Assembly (NCBI GenBank): GCA_025175895.1
Contig: CM045989.1
Coordinates: 133,437,272-133,501,271, forward strand
Direction: 5' to 3'
Source of the DNA: Wurfbainia villosa
Lineage: Eukaryota > Streptophyta > Magnoliopsida > Zingiberales > Zingiberaceae
DNA: 64,000 bases
The translations under genes and the position numbers were made by a program. The notes below the pieces were generated by a model. That model ran no database searches, was not told the origin of the DNA, and was given only the letters and a program-made list of their open reading frames with translations. Below, piece by piece: positions 22,119 to 34,293 of this stretch. The stretch's first letter is position 1, and each line of letters begins with the position of its first letter.

Positions 22119-24150
22119 ATCTCCCCCTTTTTGATGTTTGACAAAAACACCCTTGAGTTAGGCCCCTAACCTAAATTCCCTTACTAATTTTCCCAAATTG
22201 GTAACTCTAATATTCTCCCCCTTTTTGACATACATTAAAAAGGTTCACCCAAGGAGGTTAATGTCTCATATCCAATGATATCTTACAATCTCCCCCTTGG
22301 TGGTCGGGATTTCGGGAACAGAATGTTCTCCAGTCAAATCCTAGTTGACTCACATCAATCGATTGACCCATGGTCCCAGTCGACTGATACACCTCAAACA
22401 TGAGGTTTTAACCGAAGTATGGTGCCCTCATACTTGCTAGACCACCCCTAGCCTAGACCTAAGCCTTCTAGTCACATTCGTCAGCCTCTCGCCTATCGGA
22501 TTCCTCTAAGTCATCCATGACTTGTTCATCCATACGCTAGCCTTCAGGTGCTTCCATCGGCTATTGTCATGCTAATGGTGTCTACACCGCTAAGGCACAT
22601 TGGACTTACACTGCCAAGACTCCGCTTGGACTTTACGCTGCTAACCATTGGACTTATGCTGCCAAGACTCCCGCTTGGACTTTACGTCGACAATATCAAA
22701 CCCCTTAGACTTCTCAAATGTCAAGACTCAAGCTTGAACTTTCCCTTGCCAATCCATGTTGGACTTTCCATGCCAAGACCCATGCTTGGACTTTCCTTGC
22801 CAACCCATGTTGGACTTTCCCTTACCAAGACCCATGCTTGGACTTTACATGCCAAGTACTCAAGCCTTGGACTTTTCCCATGACAATGGTTAAACCATCG
22901 TTAAACATCAAATATTAACCTGGGTCGATTGCATCAGCAATCTCTCCAACATATGTCAGACATCAATGTCAAACATCCATGTCAAACATCAAAACACTAC
23001 TCAAGTCAAACTCGAGTTCGGTCAATCGTGACCTGGGCCGATTGCACCAACAATCTCCCCCTTTTTGATGTTTGACAAAAACACCTTTGAGTTAGGCCCC
23101 TAATCCAAATTTCCTTACCAATTTTCCCAAATTGATAACTCTAACATTCTCCCTCTCTTTGACATACATCAAAAAGGTTCACCCAAGGAGGTCAATGTCT
23201 CATATTCAATGAGATCTTACAATCTCCCCCTTGGTGGCCTAGATTTCGAGCACAAAATGTTCTCCAGTCAAACTCTAGTTGACTCACATCAGTCGACTGA
23301 CCCATGGTCCCAGTCGACTGATACACCTCAAACATGAGGTTTTAACCCAAGTATGGTTCCCCTATACTTGCTAGACCACCCGTAGCCTAGACCTAAGCCT
23401 TCTAGCCACATCTGTCAGCCTCGCGCCTATCGGATCCTTCCAAGTCATCCATGACTTATTCATCCATACGCTAGCATTCAGGTGCTTCCATCGGCTATTG
23501 TCATGCTAACGGTGTCTACACCGCCAAGACACATTGAACTTACGCTGCCAAAACTCCGCTTGGACTTTACGCCACCAACCATTGGACTTATGCTGCCAAG
23601 ACTCCCGCTTGGACTTTACGCCGCCAATATCAAACCCCTTAGACTTCTCAAATGTCAAGACTCAAGCTTGGACTTTCCCTTGCCAACCCATGTTGGACTT
23701 TCCTTGCCAAGACACATGCTTGGACTTTCCTTGCCAACCCATATTGGACTTTCCCTTGCCAAGACCCATGCTTGGACTTTACATGCTAAGTACTAAAGCC
23801 TTGGACTTTTCCCATGATAATGGTCAAACCATCGTCAAACATCAAATACTAACCTGGGTCGATTGCATCAGCAATCTCCGCACCATTTGTCAGACATCCA
23901 TGTCAAACATCAAAACACTTACTTAAGTCAAACTCGAGTCCGGTCAATCGTGACTTGGGCCGATTGCACCAACAATCTCCCCCTTTTTGATGTTTGACAA
24001 AAACACCCTTGAGTTAGGCCCCTAAACCAAATTCTCTTACCAATTTTCCCAAATTGATAACTCTAACATTCTCTCCCTTTTTGACATACATCAAAAAGGT
24101 TCACCCAAGGAGGTCAATGTCTCATATCCAATGAGATCTTACAATCTCCC
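21397..24150. repeat. Tandem triplication of the LTR/interior junction of element C (~930-bp units)
   Basis: Three copies of the LTR end GCACCAACA plus polypurine tract occur with the LTR ends at 22118, 23052 and 23974 (spacings 934 and 922 bp). Each unit holds the terminal ~720 bp of the LTR and ~200 bp of adjoining interior. At each new joint (about 22300-22334 and 23232-23267) is a ~36-bp piece that is the reverse complement of LTR sequence near 34977-35013. Confidence 0.9.
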
Positions 24151-25791
24151 CCTTGGTCCAAAAACATCTAGGATGTCTACAATCTTCCTAGTGATAAGTC
24201 CTATATCACTCAAGAGAGGCAATCCTACACACTCTTCCAATTTCCAAATTGGGTATCTCAAAATCCCATTTTCCCCCCGTCATGAGGAAAAATAACATCC
24301 ATCATCCTATGATGGATACCTCCCCCTAAAGGCTTGCTTCCCCTTGACCATTGCACCAAAAATGTCCTTGGGAAGTCCCTAAGCCAATAGGAACTCTAAA
24401 CCATCAAAATTAAGGTCTAAAGTTCAACATTGAACTTTCCCATACTTTAAATTTGATACATCATCCTAACAACTCTCCTAATCCATATCCAATGGATTTT
24501 CACCCTTTATAATGCTTCCCAAAGTATATCCTAGGGTTAGGAGTAGTTAGGGAACCTTACCATAACTGAAAATGGACTAAACATATCTTGTTTTTCTAAA
24601 ATCAGCATTGGCAGTCGACTTTATTAGGCATCAGTCGACTGTCATGCCCATCAGTCGATTGCCAACAAGGGCAGTCGATTGATAACTGAAAAATCTAATT
24701 TTCAATTATCAGAATCAAAATTCAGAAATTCATAAATAATTATACATAATTCGAAAAATCATGAAACTTCATACATATAATACTTATGACCAATACAATG
24801 GGTGAAAAATATTTTACCTATAAAATAGTGAAATTGATACAAAGTTCAAAAGTGAATAAAAACTTCAATGTTTTAGCTCACTTTGTATCAACTTCATCAA
24901 TGGTGATTGCTATCAAAAGATAGACTTCACCAAGATTTTTTAAAATGTTTTCAAAACCTTATATTGGATCATATTCTTTGGGCTTAATGTACATGACTTG
25001 TACAAAATCTTTCCCAATGATCCACTAATGATATTAGATGAGTTTTAGTTCATCTAGATGCAAAAACTATGCACCTTGAACTCAACTCATATCCTAGCAT
25101 CTCACATGTATCTAGAGTGTATCAATACATATACATGTCAATTAGACATGAGATGTGGGTTTTGATTTATCTTAAACTAAGGCCTCATACATTTTCTAAG
25201 GCAACACTACTTGATTCCCTTATAAATGAGACTTCAAGTCATGTCATTGTCTTTAACTCAATTTTAATCAAATTAAATGCATGAATAATTATGGCATTAA
25301 TGATGATATAAATAAACACTTGCTCATAATCATGATGTCATGGCATAAGATGGAACTTAAGCATACATGACATTTTAATTATAATCCTAAGCATGATCAT
25401 GACATATTAAATGATTAAAAATAGATATGATGTCATGACATGTTATATGGTAAACAAAACATGACAAATAAAATATATAGGTATAATAATACCTAAATTT
25501 TAATATTAGTTGCCATTTGTGATAATTAATCTCATTTTGCCACATTATCAATTATCTCCCAAGCATGCCAAAAACCCAAAATGGCATACTACAACCTCTA
25601 AACCTAAATTGTGCCAATTTGATTAATTTTTCATCATCTTCAAGATATATTGGCACATCCTAAAATCTCTTAGGATTATAATTCAAATCTATTTCCAAGG
25701 TATCCATAACCTTGAAAATTACCTAGAGTATCACCTTTACCAAGGTTAGGTTAACTACCCATCCATTTAAAGTTGGCACACCTAAACCCAT
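24151..25791. other. Non-coding interior of element C
   Basis: AT-rich sequence homologous to 28360-30028 of element D. A small palindrome cluster (CAGTCGACT / CAGTCGATTG) lies at 24608-24680. No pol remnant is seen. The ORF at 25069 has no motif and is rejected. Confidence 0.75.
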
Positions 25792-26555
25792 CTAGCGTGA
25801 ATCGATCACGCTCTTAGGAACCCAAAATCTATTTGAGCTCCTTGGGCTTACTAGGTATTCCTTAGGGATGACCTCCCTAGATATTCTCCTAATGACCCTT
25901 CTAGGCTTGTTAACCTTGGTCATTGTGGTCTTGCCTAGGTTAACTCTCGGGGTGACTCCCCTTGTAACCTTCTTAGTGGTTACCCTAGATTTCCTTGAAA
26001 CCCTAGCCACTAGGCACAAACCTTGGTTACCCTTAGGGATGACTTCCCTAGTAACCTTGGTCTTCCTAGACCTAACTTGAGTTCCATAATCAAATGGAAC
26101 ATTATGGTAAGTCTCCTTAAGCTTAGGTTTATAACCTAAACCTTTCTTGCCTTTGGATGACTCGTCTCCTAGGCCCTTGACTTTGGACGTTTGACCCCTT
26201 AAATTGATTTTGTATATTCCTAAGGGTCTTCTCTAATTTTTTAAGTCTTGACCTCAAGACTTGATTTTCTAGCTTTAATCTTCCCAAATTAGTTTTTTCA
26301 TATGTCCTTTGGGAATTGTTCTTCCTAGGCATGTGTCTAGTCCATTTAGGATTAAACCCTAGGTGGTCTTCAATTTTTCTAATAGATGCCTTAAATAAAA
26401 TATTTTTAGGGACATTAGTCCCAAATTTCTCCTTATTCCTAAGGTTGACCTTCTTAGCTCCTAAACAATATTCCCTATTTCTAGCATGCTCTTTATGATA
26501 AATTGCAAGGTTGCTAACATTATTTCTAGCATGCTTTTGCCTATAAAATTTAGAA
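25792..26555 (-). pseudogene. Element C gag, 3' half
   Basis: This holds the C-terminal part of the gag protein, cut off from its start by element D. Homologous to D's gag: HARNREYCLGAKKVN near 26450, a coiled coil (LENQVLRSRLKKLEKTL) near 26240, and a repeated basic tail (KVTRGVTPRVNLGK) ending in SSNRFWVPKSVIDSR at the TAG 25792-25794. The frame is broken near 26130 and 26020. The first codons continue from 33332 on the other side of D. Confidence 0.85.
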
Positions 26556-26560
26556 GGTGC

Positions 26561-28058
26561 TGTAGAGGAAATGTTGACTGCTACAGGGGGGTGAATAGCG
26601 TCATAGGATGCGTAGATGGAATTCGTTCGCGTTCGTCTATATTTTTCATTAGCGCGCGGCGGAAATAGAAATAATAGCAATAACGAAATGGACAAACACG
26701 CAATTACACAAGTATGTAACGTGGTTTGGAACCGAACGGTTCCTACTCCACGGATCAAGCTCTAAAGAGCTCTAGTGATGCACACGCAACCACTAATCAC
26801 AAATAACTCCTTCTCAGAATAATCCGAAGGTGGAGAAACCTCGTACAATGTATACAACAGTAATACAATGAAAATACAATGGAATGCAAGTAGAGATAAC
26901 TTTACAAAGAGCTTTGGATTGCTTGATCTTGGTTGCTTGAAGAATAGCCTTGGAGACCCTGATTTGCAGCAACAAATCGCCCCAAAGTAGCTCAAGAACC
27001 ATGTTGATTTCCTCCTCCACGAGCTCCATTTAAAGCTTCTACCTGGGCTGGAAATTGCCGATCACTCGACTGCTCGGGACCATCAGTCAACTGATGACAC
27101 TGTTGTTGTGAGACAACAGTGTAATCCATGCCGGAAAAATCCAACGGATAGGATATCAGTCGACTGATTATACCCATCAGTCGAATGATGGAGCCTTCAC
27201 TTGACTGCTTGCCCAGCAGTCAAGTCTCAACTCGATTCTATGCCCAATTTCTTGAGCACCAAATGATCGATCACATGATCACCGATCGTTGAGCCGCAGC
27301 CGATCGCCCACCTCCGGCAATGATCAGACACTTCTCAAATAGTCGACCGAACACCTCAAACATGAGGTTTTAACTCAAGTATGGTGCCCTCATACTTGCT
27401 AGACCACCCGTAGCCTAGACCTAAGCCTTCTAGCTACCTCCATCAGCCTCGTGCCTATCAGATCCCTCCAAGTCATCCATGACTTGTACATCCATATGCT
27501 AGCCTTTAGGTGCTTCCATCGGCTATGTCATGCTAACGGTGTCTACACTGATAACGTACATTGGACTTACGCTGCCAAGACTCCGCTTGGACTTTACGCC
27601 GCCAACCATTGGACTTATGCTGCCAAGACTCCCGCTTGGACTTTACGCCGCCAATATCAAACCTCTTGGACTTCTCAAATGCCAAGACTCAAGTTTGGAC
27701 TTTCCCTTGCCAACTCATGTTGGACTTTTCATGCCAAGACCCATGCTTGGACTTTTCCTTGCCAACCCATATTGGACTTTTACCTTGCCAAGACCCATGC
27801 TTGGACTTTACATGCCAAGTACTCAAGACTTGGACTTTCCCTTGACATGGCCAACTCCAGTCAACCATCAAAATCCCTCTCAAGTCAAACTCGAGTCCGG
27901 TCAATTATGACCCGGGTCGATTGTGCCAACAATCTCCCCAAAATAATTTCAGACATCAATGTCAAATATCAATGTCAAACTTCCATGTCAAACATCAAAA
28001 TATCACTCGAGTCAAACTCGAGTCCGGTCAATCGTGACCTGGGCCGATTGCACCAATA
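26561..28058 (-). repeat. Element D 3' LTR
   Basis: 1498 bp, from TGTAGAGGAAATG to GCACCAATA (the last TG/CA pair carries a change, CAACA to CAATA). It carries GTCGAC-type palindromes at 27060-27240 and GATCGATC/CGATCG-type ones at 27260-27330. The ~30-bp TTGGACTT repeats are at 27560-27840. Confidence 0.92.
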
Positions 28059-30027
28059 ATCTCTCCCTTTTTGATGTTTGACAAAAACACATACCTTTGA
28101 GTTAGAACACTAACTCAAATCTCCTTATCAATTATCCCAAATTGATAATCCCAAACATTCTCCCCAATTCTTCGAATTGACAATTGATAACATCAATTGA
28201 TAATACTCTCCATACCATTCTCCCCCTAAACATTTGGGAGAAAAGTAAGATTACCAATTTCCAAAACATTCTCCCCCAAAAAACATTCTTCCCCTTTTTG
28301 ACTAATATCAAAAAGGTTTACTCTCCAAGGAGATTAATGTCTCATATCCAATGAGATTTTACAATCTCCTCCTTGGTCCAAAAATATCTAGGATGCCTAC
28401 CATCTTCCTAGTGATAAGTCCCATATCACTCAAGAGAGGCAATCCTATACACTCTCCCAATTTTCAAATTAGGTATCTCAAAATTCCATTTTTCCTTCTC
28501 ATGAGGAAAAATATCATCCATCATCCCATGATGGATACCTTCCCCTAAAGGCTTGCTCCCCCTTGACCATTGCACCAACAATGTCCTTGGGAAGTCCCTA
28601 AGCCAATAGGAACTTTAAACCATCAAAAATAAGGTTCAAAATTCAAACATGAACTCTCCACACCTTAAATTTGATACATCACCCTAACACCTCTCCTAAT
28701 CCATATCTAATGGATTTTCACCCTTTATAATGTTTCCCAAAGCATATCCTAGGGTTAGGAGTGGTTAGGAACCCTTATTATAGCTGAACACGGGCTAAAC
28801 AACTTTGTTTTCCCGAAATCAGCCTAGCATTCGACTCTATCAGAGATCAGTCGACTGCCTTGTACATCAGTCGACTGCCACCAAGGGCAGTCGACTGATA
28901 ACTGAAATTTTCGAATTTAGTTATCAGAAACGGATTTTGGAAATTCATAAATAATTATACGTAATTCGAAAAATCATGAAAATTCATACGTATAATACTT
29001 ATGACCAATACAATGGGTGAAAAATATTTGAAAATTATTTTACCCATAAAATAGTGAAATTGACACAAAGTTCAAAACCATTGAAATTTTCAATGTTTTG
29101 GCCCTACTTTGTATCAACTTTATCAATGGTGATTGCTATCAAAAGATAGACTTCACCAAGATTTTCTAAAATGATTTTAAAATATTTTTGAAAACCTATA
29201 TTGGATCATGTTCCTTAGGCTCAATGTACATGACTTGTACAAAAGCTTTCCCAATGATCCACAAATGATTTTAGATGAGTTTGAGTTCATCTAGATGCAA
29301 AAACTATGCACCTTGAACTTAACTCATATCCTATCATTTCACATGTATCTAGGGTGTATAAATACATATACATGTCAATTTAGATGTGAGATGTGGGTTT
29401 TGGTTATCCTAATCTAAGACCTCATGCATTTTTCTAAGGTAACCCTACTTGATTCCCTTATGAATGGGACTCCAAGTCATGTCAAAGTCAATTTTCATTA
29501 ACTTAATGCATGAAGTATGATCATGACATAAATGATAGCATAATTAAGCATGACCAATGATCATGTTGTCATGACATATGATGTAATCTAAAAACACATA
29601 ACATTAAACCTTAATCCTAAACATGATCATGACATATTAAATGATTAAAAATAAATATGATGTCATGGCATGTTATATGGCAAACAATGCATGACATATA
29701 AAATGTATAGGTATAACAATACCTAAATTTTAGTATTAATTGTCATTTGATATAATTAAGTATATTTTGCCATAATATCAATTTTCTCCCAAGTGTGCCA
29801 AAAACTCAAAATGACACACTATGACTTCTAAATCTAAATTGTGTCAATTTGATTGATTTTTCATAATTCCAAAAATGTATTGGTACGTCGTAAAATATTT
29901 TAGGATCATAAGATCAAATCTATTTTCAAGGTACCCATAACCTTGAAAATTACCTAAAGTGTCACCTTTACCATGGTTAAGTTAACTACCCTTCCATTTA
30001 AAGTTGGCATACCCTAAACCCATCTAG
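28059..30027. other. Non-coding interior of element D
   Basis: The polypurine tract (ATCTCTCCCTTTTT on the + strand, 28059-28072) is followed by AT-rich non-coding DNA. A palindrome cluster (CAGTCGACTG variants) lies at 28815-28900, at the same relative place as in C. No pol-like frame on either strand. Confidence 0.8.
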
Positions 30028-31726
30028 CGTGAATCAATCACACTCTTAGGAACCCAAAACCTATTTGAGCTCCTAGGATTTACTAGGTATTACATAGGGA
30101 TGACTTCCCTAGATACCTTCCTAATGACCCTCCTAGGCTTGGTAGCCTTAGTCATTTTGGACTTGCCTAGGTTAACCTTAGGGATTGCCTCCCTAGTAAC
30201 CTTCTTAGTGGTCTTCCTAGGTTTCATGGAAACCTTGGCCACTAAGCACCTACCTTGGTCGACCTTAGGGATGACTTCCCTATTGACCTTGGCTTTCCTA
30301 GACCTAATTTGAGTTCCATAATCGAATGGAACATTGTGATAGATCTTTTTGGGCTTAAGCTTGCCTTTAGATGGTTCTTGTTTCCTAGGTCTTGACTTTT
30401 GACCATTTGACCCTAGGTTTTGACTTCTAGACCCTAAGTATTGACCACTTGACCCTTGAAATTGATTTTGCATCTTCCAAAGGGTCTTTTCTAATTTTTC
30501 AAGCCTTGATCTCAAGACTTGATTTTCTAACTCTAATTGCCCAATTTTTGAATTTTGATTTGGTCTTTGGGCAATACCATTTCCTCTAGGCATATGCCTA
30601 CCCTTCTTAGGGTTAATGCCTAAATGGTTTTCTATTTTTCTAATAGACTCCTTAGGAAGGGTTTTTCTAGGGACATTAGTCTCAAATTTTTCCTTATTTG
30701 CAAAGTGAATATTCTTAGCTCCTAGGCAATATTCCCTATTTCTAGCATGCTTTTCATGAGTAATAGCAAGTGAATTGAAATTCCTAGCATGCCTTTGCCT
30801 TATAACTAAAGAAGTAGCATTATTTAATTTTACCTTAGGGATTGTCTTAGAGACTCCCCCTACATGAGTTGCTCTTTCTTGAGTCTTCTTGCTCCCCCTA
30901 GAGCATTGATTCCTATAGTACCCCTTTTGATGGCACTTGAAGCAAATGATGTGCTCCTTACTCCTTTGACTTTGGGCACTGGCATCCTTGACCTTTGGCA
31001 CTGGTGGACTTTTCTTGACCCTCTTTGGGCACTTGCTCTTATAGTGCCCGGTTTCCCTACACTCAAAGCAAATTATATGAATTTTATTTTGAACCGAAAT
31101 GCTTGAGTTACCTAGGGTAGTGGTTAGGGCCTCTTGAGCTTGTTCATCACTTCTCCCGGAAGTAGATGACTCTCCTTGCTCTTGCCCTTGCTCTGGAGTA
31201 GATGGTCTCTCCTCCTCAATCCTAGAAGTGAATGCTTCTTCCACTTCTTCCACCTCTTCTTCCACCGATCCGGAAGTTGATTCCTTCTCAACTTCCGACT
31301 CCTCACTTTCTTGTGAGGATGATGATGATTCTTCCTCGGCTTCTTCCTCTTCTTGAGTCGATGAAGATTCTTCTTCTTCTACTTATGCCAAGTGAGGCTT
31401 CTCATGGAACTTGGCCAATTTGTCCCATAGCTCCTTAGAAATTCACCTAAACTAGACAAAATATCATTAGGTATCAAATCTTCTAGAAGTTTTGTTACTT
31501 TGGCTTCGGTTTTGAATTTTCGGCGTTGTTCTTGGGTCCACCTTTTTAACTTGAGGACATCTCCCTTCTTCTCCCTAGGAGGTTCAAAGCCTTCCATGAT
31601 GATGAACCAATTCTCTATGTCCATCATCAAGAAATTTTTCATTCTAGCCCTCCACGTCGGAAAATCTTCTCGGTCGTATGGTGGTGGAGTGTTGATGTCC
31701 CATCCTAGTTTCTCTTGGAATTCCAT
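30028..31726 (-). pseudogene. Element D gag: capsid, acidic linker, two zinc knuckles, coiled coil
   Basis: ATG at 31726 (MEFQEKLGWDINTPPPY). The N-terminal ~110 residues resemble copia-type gag (YDREDFPTWRARMKNFL). An acidic Glu/Ser linker follows after a break near 31379, then knuckle 1 CFECRETGHYKSKC (intact CX2CX4HX4C, ~31060) and knuckle 2 CFKCHQKGYYRNQC (~30940), where Tyr replaces the zinc-binding His. Then come a coiled coil (LELENQVLRSRLEKLEK, ~30530) and basic repeats. A TAA at 30090-30092 cuts the last ~20 residues found in C. No protease motif follows. Lesions: the break at ~31379 and the early stop. Confidence 0.85.
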
Positions 31727-31783
31727 CTTCCCTCTAGCGTCTTTTGCTTTGCTCCCGACGGTTAATCCATAGAAGAGCCCCGA

Positions 31784-31797
31784 GCTCTGATACCAAT
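31784..31797 (-). promoter_or_regulatory. Element D primer binding site
   Basis: The - strand reads ATTGGTATCAGAGC immediately after the 5' LTR; TGGTATCAGAGC is complementary to the 3' end of plant initiator Met-tRNA. Confidence 0.93.
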
Positions 31798-33326
31798 TGT
31801 AGAGAAAATATTGACCGCTAGAGGGGGTGAATAGCGTCGTAGGATGCGTAGATGGAATTCATTCACGTTCGTCTACAATTTTCGTTAGCGCGCAGCGGAA
31901 ATAGAAATAATAGCAATAACGAAATGGACAAACATGCAATTACACAAGTATGTAACGTGGTTCGGAACCGAACGGTTCCTACTCTACGGATCGAGCTCTA
32001 AAGAGCTCTAGTGATGCACACGCAACCACTAATCACAAATAACTCATTCTCAAAACAATCCGGAGGTGGAGAAACCTCGTACAATGTATACAACAGTAAT
32101 ACAATGAAAATACAAGCAAATACAATGGAATGCAAGTAAAGAAAACTTTACAAAGAGCTTTGGATTGCTTGATCTTGGTTGCTTGAAGAATAGCCTTGGA
32201 GACCCTGATTTGCAGCAACAAATCGCCCCAAAGTAGCTCAAGAACCATGTTGATTTCCTCCTCCACGAGCTCCATTTAAAGCTTCTGCCTGGGCTGGAAA
32301 TCGCCGATCAGTCGACTACTCAGGACCATCAGTCAACTGATGACACTGTTGCTGTGAGACAACGGTGTAATCCATGTTGGAAAAATCCAACGGATAGGAC
32401 ATCAGTCGACTGATGGAACCTTCACTAGACTGCTTCCCCAGTAGTTGAGTCTCGACTCGATTCTGTGCCCAATTTTGAGCACCGATCGATCACATGATCG
32501 ATCGTTGAGCGGTGATCATTGCCCACCTCCGGCGATCGATTCTTTGGGACACTCTGCGATCAAACCCTAGTTGACTCACCGATCATCATATGACACCGCC
32601 GATCGGTGACACACCTCAAACATGAGGTTTTAATCCAAGTATGGTGCCCCCATACTTGCTAGACCACCCGTAGCCTAGACCTAAGCCATCTAGCCACCTC
32701 CGTCAGCCTCGCACCTATCGGATCCCTCCAAATTATCCATGACTTGTTCATCCATACACTAGCCTTCAGGTGCTTCCATCGGCTATGTCATGCTAACGGT
32801 GTCTACATCGCCAAGGCACATTGGACTTATGCTGCCAAGACTCCCGCTTGGACTTTACGTCGCCAATATTAAACCCCTTGGACTTCTCAAATGCCAAGAC
32901 TCAAGCTTGGACTTTCCCTTGCCAACCCATGTTGGACTTTCCATGCCAAGACTTTTCCTTGCCAACCCATGTTGGACTTTCCATGCCAAGACCTATGCTT
33001 GGACTTTTCCTTGCCAACCCATGTTGGACTTTTACCTTGCCAAGACTCATGCTTGGACTTTTACCTTGCCAAGACCCATGCTTGGACTTTCCATGCCAAG
33101 TACTCAAGACTTGGACTTTCCCTTGACATGGTCAACTCCAGTCAACCATCAAAATCCCCCTCGAGTCAAACTCGAGTTCGGTCAATCATGAACCGGATCG
33201 ATTGTGCCAACAATCTCCCTAAAACAATATTAGACATCATTGTCAAACTTCCATGTCAAACATCAAAACATCACTCGAGTCAAACTCGAGTCCGGTCAAT
33301 CGTGACCTGGGCCGATTGCACCAACA
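31798..33326 (-). repeat. Element D 5' LTR
   Basis: 1529 bp, from TGTAGAGAAAATA to GCACCAACA. The right-hand palindrome cluster (32480-32610) is CGATCGATC/CGATCG-type; the left-hand one (32305-32420) is CAGTCGACTG-type. The ~30-bp TTGGACTT repeat array is at 32815-33110. Confidence 0.92.
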
Positions 33327-33331
33327 GGTGC

Positions 33332-34222
33332 ATTAATAGATTTTACCTTAGGGTTAGCTCTCAATACTCCCCCTACTTGTGATGCTCCTTCTTTGACCTT
33401 CTTACTCCTCCTAGGACATTGACTCCTATAATGCCCTCTTTGATTACATTTGAAGCATATGATATGCTCCTTTCTTTTGATAGTTGGGGGACCGGCTTCC
33501 TTTGACTTTTCTTGACTTTTAGGTGTCGATGGACTTTTCTTGACCTTCTTTGGGCACTTGCTCTTGTAGTGCACATACTCCCTACACTCAAAACACATTA
33601 TATGAATTTTATTTTGAAATGATGTGCTTGAGTTACCTAGGTCAATGACGGCCGAATTTTGAGCTTCTTCATCTTGACTGGATGTTGAAGGCTCTTCTTG
33701 ATGCTCCGGGGTGGAAGGTATAATCTCCTCCCCCTCAATCCTAGAGGTGGAGGCTTCCTCTACCTCTTCCTCTTCCACCGATCCGAATGTCGATTCTCTA
33801 TCAACTTCCAAATCCTCACTTGCTTGTGAGGATGAGGATTCATCTTCGGCCTCCTCTTCTTGAGCCGGTGATGGATCTTCATGGACCTTAGCCAATTCAC
33901 TCCAAAATTCTTTTGCATCCTTGTATTCACCTAACTTGGACACAACATTGTTAGGTATTAATTCAACCAAAAATTTTATTACCTTTTGATTTCTATTGAA
34001 CTCTTGGAGTTGTTCCTCGGTCCATTTCTTCATCTTGAGGAATCCTCCTTTTGGCCCTCTTGGAAAATCAAACTCATCCATCAAGGCGAACCAATCTTCG
34101 AAGTCCTTCATCATAATGAATTCTTCAATCTGTGCCCTCCATTGCCTAAACCCTTCTTGTCCATAGAAGGTGTATGGAATTGGGGTGTTGATGTCCCAAC
34201 CTTGTTGTTCTTAAAACTTCAT
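33332..34222 (-). pseudogene. Element C gag, 5' half
   Basis: ATG at 34222, followed by an in-frame TAA at the fourth codon; then the copia-type gag start (WDINTPIPY, FRQWRAQIEEF). From 34114 the frame is open for 270 codons: capsid part, acidic Glu/Ser linker, knuckle 1 CFECREYVHYKSKC (~33590) and knuckle 2 CFKCNQRGHYRSQC (~33450), both with all zinc ligands. D cuts it at 33327; the remaining part is at 26555-25792. Role by family: RNA packaging into particles. Function lost by the early stop and the insertion. Confidence 0.88.
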
Positions 34223-34279
34223 CTTCTTCACCCTCTAGCGTCTTTTGCTCCCGACGATTAGTCCATAGAAGAGCCCCGG

Positions 34280-34293
34280 GCTCTGATACCAAT
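34280..34293 (-). promoter_or_regulatory. Element C primer binding site
   Basis: The - strand reads ATTGGTATCAGAGC directly after the 5' LTR, matching initiator Met-tRNA, identical to D. Confidence 0.93.

Larger units (their letters stand above)
26561..33326 (-). mobile_element. Element D: gag-only LTR retrotransposon nested in element C
   Basis: On the - strand: 5' LTR (33326-31798), PBS (31797-31784), gag (31726 to about 30028), ~2-kb non-coding interior, polypurine tract, 3' LTR (28058-26561). Target duplication GGTGC at 26556-26560 and 33327-33331 is exact. D and C are members of one family: same PBS, gag, interior and LTR layout, but their LTRs differ in the type of palindrome. D has no pol. 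Confidence 0.93.

Noticed and set aside
21634..23926. Plus-strand ORFs with LDFPCQ/WTFHAK repeats
   Set aside because: They arise from the 30-bp LTR repeat, antisense to the element, and are not conserved in one frame.
28059..30027. Hidden pol in the interior of D (and 24151-25791 in C)
   Set aside because: No RT, integrase or protease motif in any frame; AT-rich and stop-rich on both strands.
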